From Candidatus Bathyarchaeota archaeon (lineage in GTDB: Archaea; Thermoproteota; Bathyarchaeia; 40CM-2-53-6; FEN-987): a stretch of 10,050 nt of DNA. The stretch covers positions 1,440-11,489 of the forward strand of contig PMBQ01000299.1 of assembly GCA_003152955.1 (NCBI GenBank), written 5' to 3'. Below are positions 7,441 to 10,050 of the stretch, one piece after another (the stretch's first letter is position 1; every line of letters begins with the position of its first letter). The notes under the pieces are model-generated. The model ran no database searches and was not told where the DNA came from. It was given only the letters and a program-made list of their open reading frames with translations. A program made the translations under genes and the position numbers.

Positions 7441-7482
7441 GACAGGTAGTCTGTGATGATCATGGTCTCCGCTGTGCCCCGC

Positions 7483-7489
7483 AGGTGAT
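7483..7489 (+). promoter_or_regulatory. Strong Shine-Dalgarno site for the nucleotidase-like gene
   Basis: AGGTGAT is a long match to the archaeal anti-Shine-Dalgarno (complementary to ATCACCT at the 16S 3' end), with an 8-nt spacer to the ATG at 7498. It is the clearest ribosome site in the window. It fits a gene translated from within a longer transcript, since no TATA box is evident in this gap. Confidence 0.7.
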
Positions 7490-7497
7490 AAATCAGG

Positions 7498-8067
7498 ATG
7501 CGTATCGGAGTGGACTTGGATGGAGTGTTGGCGGACACAATGGTGTCCGTTTGTCAGATCCTAAACTCACGTCGAAATACGCCACTTACCGTGGAGTCTT
7601 TTGTTCGCTGGCGAGCTTGGGAAATTGCTGGGATCACGAAGGATGAGTTTTTCAGGGCTCTTGACGAGGTTTGGTTTTCTTGGGAGACACTTCCTCCAAC
7701 CGAGGAAAATCTCGATGCAAAAGTAGGCAGGCTGGGAAGATTCGGTACTGTTGACATAGTGACTGGGCGAAGTTCCGCAACTGTCCCACAGGCGAACTCT
7801 TGGCTCAAGCACCATAGGATACCTTTCGAATCCTTCGTTCGAACAGATAACAGCACGACTGCAAAACTCGATCTGCACTACGACTGGTACATCGATGACT
7901 CTTCAGAACTCATGACGCTTCTGGCATCCAGGCTGCATGGTTCAGGCGTTCTCTACCTCCGGCCCTGGAACAGAAACACCCTTGAGATGCCTCGGATTTT
8001 CAAAGTTGATCGGTGGGATCGAATTCCGCACGCTATCGAACAGGTAGCCGCTACAAACATTACTTGA
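7498..8067 (+). CDS. HAD-superfamily 5'(3')-nucleotidase-like protein
   Basis: A 189-residue HAD-superfamily hydrolase resembling the short 5'(3')-deoxyribonucleotidase/COG5663 group. Motif I is the N-terminal DLDGV (D6 nucleophile, D8 general acid/base), directly after MRIGV. Motif II is the Thr of IVTGRS (T89), motif III the Lys of TTAKLDL (K123) and motif IV the DD of WYIDDS (D133/D134). The order and spacing are complete, so phosphatase activity is likely; the small helical insert between motifs I and II suits a cap for a nucleotide or small phosphate ester. The exact substrate cannot be read from sequence. The ATG is supported by the AGGTGAT site just upstream. The last 8 nt overlap the convergent hydrolase gene. 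Confidence 0.88.
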   Translation: MRIGVDLDGVLADTMVSVCQILNSRRNTPLTVESFVRWRAWEIAGITKDEFFRALDEVWFSWETLPPTEENLDAKVGRLGRFGTVDIVTGRSSATVPQANSWLKHHRIPFESFVRTDNSTTAKLDLHYDWYIDDSSELMTLLASRLHGSGVLYLRPWNRNTLEMPRIFKVDRWDRIPHAIEQVAATNIT

Positions 8068-8692
8068 ATTGGGAGAGGAATAACAGAGTTTTCTCCCAGG
8101 CATCTTTCGCTGCCTCGGAGTTATGGCCTTCCCAATTGGGACGGTGAAACGCGTGGCGAGCGTTTGGATAGAGGTGCACGTCTACTCTCTTCTTGAGCCT
8201 AGTTGCCGCTGGGAGTAAATGTTCAAAGGTCCAAGGTGTGACCCGCTCGTCCTCCGACGCCAGCATCAGTACAAGTGGTCCCTTCAGCCCCGCCACCATT
8301 TCCGCGTCCTCAATGAGTCCGTAGTAATCCACGCAGAATTGGAAGTCAAGATTACATGCTCCGAGCAATGCTACACTTCCCCCCATGCAGAAACCCATCG
8401 AACCAACCCTCGCACCCTCACCAATTTTGTCATTTAGCATGGCAAGTCCAGAGCTTAGTGCATCCAGGATATCGGCTTCTTTCAGAGCTGCCCGAAATTT
8501 GAAACCCTCTTCAAGGCTGGAAGCATATTTGCCGCGGAAGAGGTCCACCGCTGCTGCCCAATAACCTTCTTGAGACAGCTGCTCGGCAACAGAATCGACA
8601 TACTCATCGAATCCGAAAATCTCATGAACCAAGACCACGCCTACCCTCGAGTTCCCCGTATGCAAGCGAAAATCCCATTCGCCCATCTTCAT
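8060..8692 (-). CDS. Dienelactone hydrolase family protein
   Basis: An alpha/beta-hydrolase of the dienelactone hydrolase family, which opens lactone or ester bonds using a cysteine nucleophile. From the ATG at 8692 it is 210 residues: oxyanion-side HEIFG (E24), nucleophile elbow GFCMGG (C102), acid in ASEDERV (D148) and the catalytic His in NARHAFH (H180). All triad residues are present. The open frame extends upstream to an ATG at 8770 (236 residues). I prefer 8692 because the family fold begins near GEWDF, a GGTGT ribosome-site-like sequence lies 4 nt upstream, and the likely TATA box (8754-8761) falls inside the longer form. In archaea these enzymes are often of unknown substrate. The gene converges on the nucleotidase-like gene with an 8-nt overlap and diverges from the AlkD-like gene. 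Confidence 0.92.
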   Translation of the reverse strand: MKMGEWDFRLHTGNSRVGVVLVHEIFGFDEYVDSVAEQLSQEGYWAAAVDLFRGKYASSLEEGFKFRAALKEADILDALSSGLAMLNDKIGEGARVGSMGFCMGGSVALLGACNLDFQFCVDYYGLIEDAEMVAGLKGPLVLMLASEDERVTPWTFEHLLPAATRLKKRVDVHLYPNARHAFHRPNWEGHNSEAAKDAWEKTLLFLSQFK

Positions 8693-8753
8693 TTTGACAC
8701 CCTGCACCAAGCGTAGAGCCTCCAAGCAGAAGTGACCATTGTCCAGCGTCCAA

Positions 8754-8761
8754 CTATATAG
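8754..8761. promoter_or_regulatory. Palindromic TATA element shared by two divergent genes
   Basis: CTATATAG reads the same on both strands. Toward the plus strand its centre is about 40 nt from the AlkD-like ATG (8798). Toward the minus strand a start about 26 nt away (near 8731) would give the hydrolase ATG at 8692 a leader of roughly 40 nt with a GGTG site. Use in both directions is inferred; each direction would need its own BRE, and none is compelling. Confidence 0.5.
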
Positions 8762-8797
8762 AGAAGACACCTAACACATCAGAAATTGTGTGGAAAG

Positions 8798-9481
8798 ATG
8801 AATTACGACGAAGTTGTCGACCACTTGAAAGCTCATTCAAACGCCGACGCAGTCGAGGGCATGGCTCGGTTTGGCATCAACCCCACAAATACCCTCGGAG
8901 TATCCATCCCTGTCATTAGAAAAATTGCGAAAGAAATAGGACCAGACCATCCTCTGGCCCAGAAACTGTGGGCATCCAAAATTCATGAAGCGAGGATACT
9001 CGCTGCGATGATCGATGATCCGAAAGAAGTGACGAAAACGCAAATGGAAAGTTGGGTGAAAGATTTTGATTCATGGGACGTGTGCGATCAATGCTGCAGC
9101 AACCTCTTTGACAAAACCGCGCATGCATTTCAGGTGGCGCGTAAATGGAGTTCAAGAAATGAGGAGTTTGTAAAACGTGCCGCATTCGCTCTCATGGCAG
9201 CTTTAGCCGTACACGACAAGAACTCCACCAACGCACAATTTCTAAACTTTCTTCCAATAATCGAACGAGAGTCCACTGATGATAGGAACTTCGTCAGGAA
9301 ATCTACCAATTGGGCGCTAAGACAGATCGGAAAAAGAAACATGCGGCTAAACTTCCTCGCCCTCAAAACGGCAAGGAGGATTCAAAAGAAGAATTCAAAA
9401 TCTGCTCGATGGATAGCGGCCGATGCCATCAGAGAATTGACGAGTGAAAGCGTTCAGAAGAAACTTCGTAAGAACCCTTAA
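8798..9481 (+). CDS. AlkD-like DNA alkylation repair protein
   Basis: A 227-residue all-helical HEAT-like-repeat protein of the DNA alkylation repair (AlkD, PF08713-type) family, which excises cationic alkylated purines without base flipping. The residues used by AlkD have counterparts: the SWDVCDQ segment gives W93 and D97 (W-x3-D, as in AlkD W109/D113), and the KSTNWALRQIGK segment gives W172, with nearly the same separation as AlkD W187. The repeat RNFVRKSTNWALRQIGKR is highly characteristic. The start is placed at ATG 8798. A TTG four codons upstream would add MCGK, but the ATG gives the normal N-terminus MNYDEVV and sits right after GGAAAG. The basic C-terminus (KKLRKNP) fits DNA binding. 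It is divergent from the hydrolase gene and convergent with the redoxin gene across a 40-nt gap. Confidence 0.93.
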   Translation: MNYDEVVDHLKAHSNADAVEGMARFGINPTNTLGVSIPVIRKIAKEIGPDHPLAQKLWASKIHEARILAAMIDDPKEVTKTQMESWVKDFDSWDVCDQCCSNLFDKTAHAFQVARKWSSRNEEFVKRAAFALMAALAVHDKNSTNAQFLNFLPIIERESTDDRNFVRKSTNWALRQIGKRNMRLNFLALKTARRIQKKNSKSARWIAADAIRELTSESVQKKLRKNP

Positions 9482-9521
9482 CAGAGAATTTGGATCAGAC
9501 CTAGTGAATATCGAATTGAGA

Positions 9522-10050
9522 TTACTTCCATTTTATTGAACAGCCTACAGGCTCAGTCTCATCGGTCGAGACTGAGTTTCCCGCAAGCACAGCGTCGAGG
9601 GCCATACGAAGGTAGTGTTGCTTGACGGCTTTCGGATCATCATAGTTATCGTCGATCGTTCCATGGTACCGCAGAATGCCATTCTTGTTGAACAAGAAGA
9701 CTTCAGGAGTCCTCTCTGCGCCGTAAGCACGAGCTACACTCTGCGCTTCGTCGCGAAGATATGGGAAGTTGAATTTCTTCACGCTCGCTCGCTCCTTCAT
9801 GTTGGGGAAACTGTCATCAGGATATTTGGAGGCGTCGTTGGCGTTGATTGCTATGAGCTGCACCCCCTTGCTCGCGTAGTCCGCCTGTATCTGGACCATG
9901 CGATCTTCCCACGCTCGGACATATGGACAGTGGTTGCAACTGAAGATCACCACAACAGCATTCTTGTCCTTGTATTCGTCGAAGGAGTGTTCTTTACCGT
10001 CCACACCAGACAGTTTGAATGCTACGGCTTCGTTTCCGATCTTGAGATGC
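9522..10050 (-). CDS. Thioredoxin-fold redoxin with CNHC motif (5'-truncated)
   Basis: A thioredoxin-like AhpC/TSA-family (redoxin) protein. The frame stays open to the right edge. Reading in from 10049, the visible start HLKIGNEAVAFKLSGVDGKE is the usual N-terminal strand of this family, so the GTG at 10004 is internal and the true start lies outside. Visible length is 176 residues. The active-site CxxC is SCNHCPYV (C38, C41), a cis-proline segment reads RTPEVFLF, and the C-terminus GCSIKWK carries a third conserved cysteine typical of this subfamily. It is probably a cytosolic thiol oxidoreductase or peroxiredoxin-like enzyme, as no signal peptide is visible in the part present. Physiological partner unknown. 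A perfect 9-bp hairpin lies within its last codons. Confidence 0.93.
   Translation of the reverse strand, partial: HLKIGNEAVAFKLSGVDGKEHSFDEYKDKNAVVVIFSCNHCPYVRAWEDRMVQIQADYASKGVQLIAINANDASKYPDDSFPNMKERASVKKFNFPYLRDEAQSVARAYGAERTPEVFLFNKNGILRYHGTIDDNYDDPKAVKQHYLRMALDAVLAGNSVSTDETEPVGCSIKWK
9552..9576. terminator. Perfect 9-bp hairpin near convergent gene ends (possible terminator)
   Basis: CTCAGTCTC (9552-9560) pairs perfectly with GAGACTGAG (9568-9576) around a 7-nt loop, and TTTC follows on the plus strand. It lies 70 nt beyond the AlkD-like stop and about 28 nt inside the 3' end of the redoxin gene, so it could help end either convergent transcript. Archaeal terminators mostly depend on U-tracts and the T-run here is short, so the role is tentative. 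Confidence 0.4.

Noticed and set aside
7453..7459. GTGATGA resembling the C box of a C/D-box small RNA
   Set aside because: No CTGA D box lies at a suitable distance in the 57-nt gap, so a guide RNA is not supported.
8693..8770. 26-residue N-terminal extension of the dienelactone hydrolase
   Set aside because: It contains the likely TATA box, shows no family similarity, and a GGTG-type ribosome site precedes the internal ATG at 8692. It remains possible as an alternative start.
10002..10004. GTG at 10004 as the redoxin start
   Set aside because: The codons upstream to the window edge continue the family's N-terminal sequence (KIGNEAVAFKLSG), so this Val is internal.

Overview
This window reads as chromosomal DNA from an archaeon. 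The evidence is an MCM replicative helicase, a Hel308-type repair helicase, an archaeal-type adenylosuccinate lyase, several AT-rich TATA-like boxes about 36-41 nt upstream of start codons, and starts (including TTG) with short or absent Shine-Dalgarno leaders. Base composition looks close to even. I would guess a Thermoproteota/TACK lineage such as Bathyarchaeia or a deep Nitrososphaeria relative, but no rRNA or marker here settles this. No mobile element, CRISPR array, rRNA or tRNA was found, and every gene looks like core or housekeeping content.

Layout. Bases 1-3840 (+): the 3' part of mcm (it runs off the left edge), then hel308 24 nt later, likely one replication/repair helicase operon. 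Bases 3837-5207 (-): purB, converging on hel308 so tightly that both TAG stops lie in one CTAG palindrome. Bases 5208-5490: a 283-bp divergent intergenic region with a TATA box for each flanking gene, plus an inverted repeat and a fragment that reads like part of a small Cys-rich protein but has no start codon. Bases 5491-8067 (+): an asparagine-synthetase-like protein whose glutaminase domain lacks the catalytic cysteine, a two-zinc-ribbon plus winged-helix protein, and a HAD-family 5'-nucleotidase-like protein. Bases 8060-8692 (-): a dienelactone-hydrolase family enzyme. Bases 8798-9481 (+): an AlkD-like HEAT-repeat DNA glycosylase, divergent from the hydrolase and apparently sharing a palindromic TATA element with it. 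Bases 9522-10050 (-): a thioredoxin-fold redoxin with a CNHC motif, whose N-terminus runs off the right edge.

How the genes fit together. mcm and hel308 serve replication and fork repair, and the AlkD-like protein probably repairs alkylated bases. purB (purine biosynthesis), the asparagine-synthetase-like gene and the nucleotidase-like gene are metabolic, but only their proximity suggests any link. No complete new system (defence, secondary metabolism, mobile) is visible. The points most worth a second look are the Cys-less glutaminase domain of the asparagine-synthetase homologue, the uncharacterised zinc-ribbon/winged-helix gene beside it, the structured 5208-5490 region, and the unusually tight convergent gene ends.
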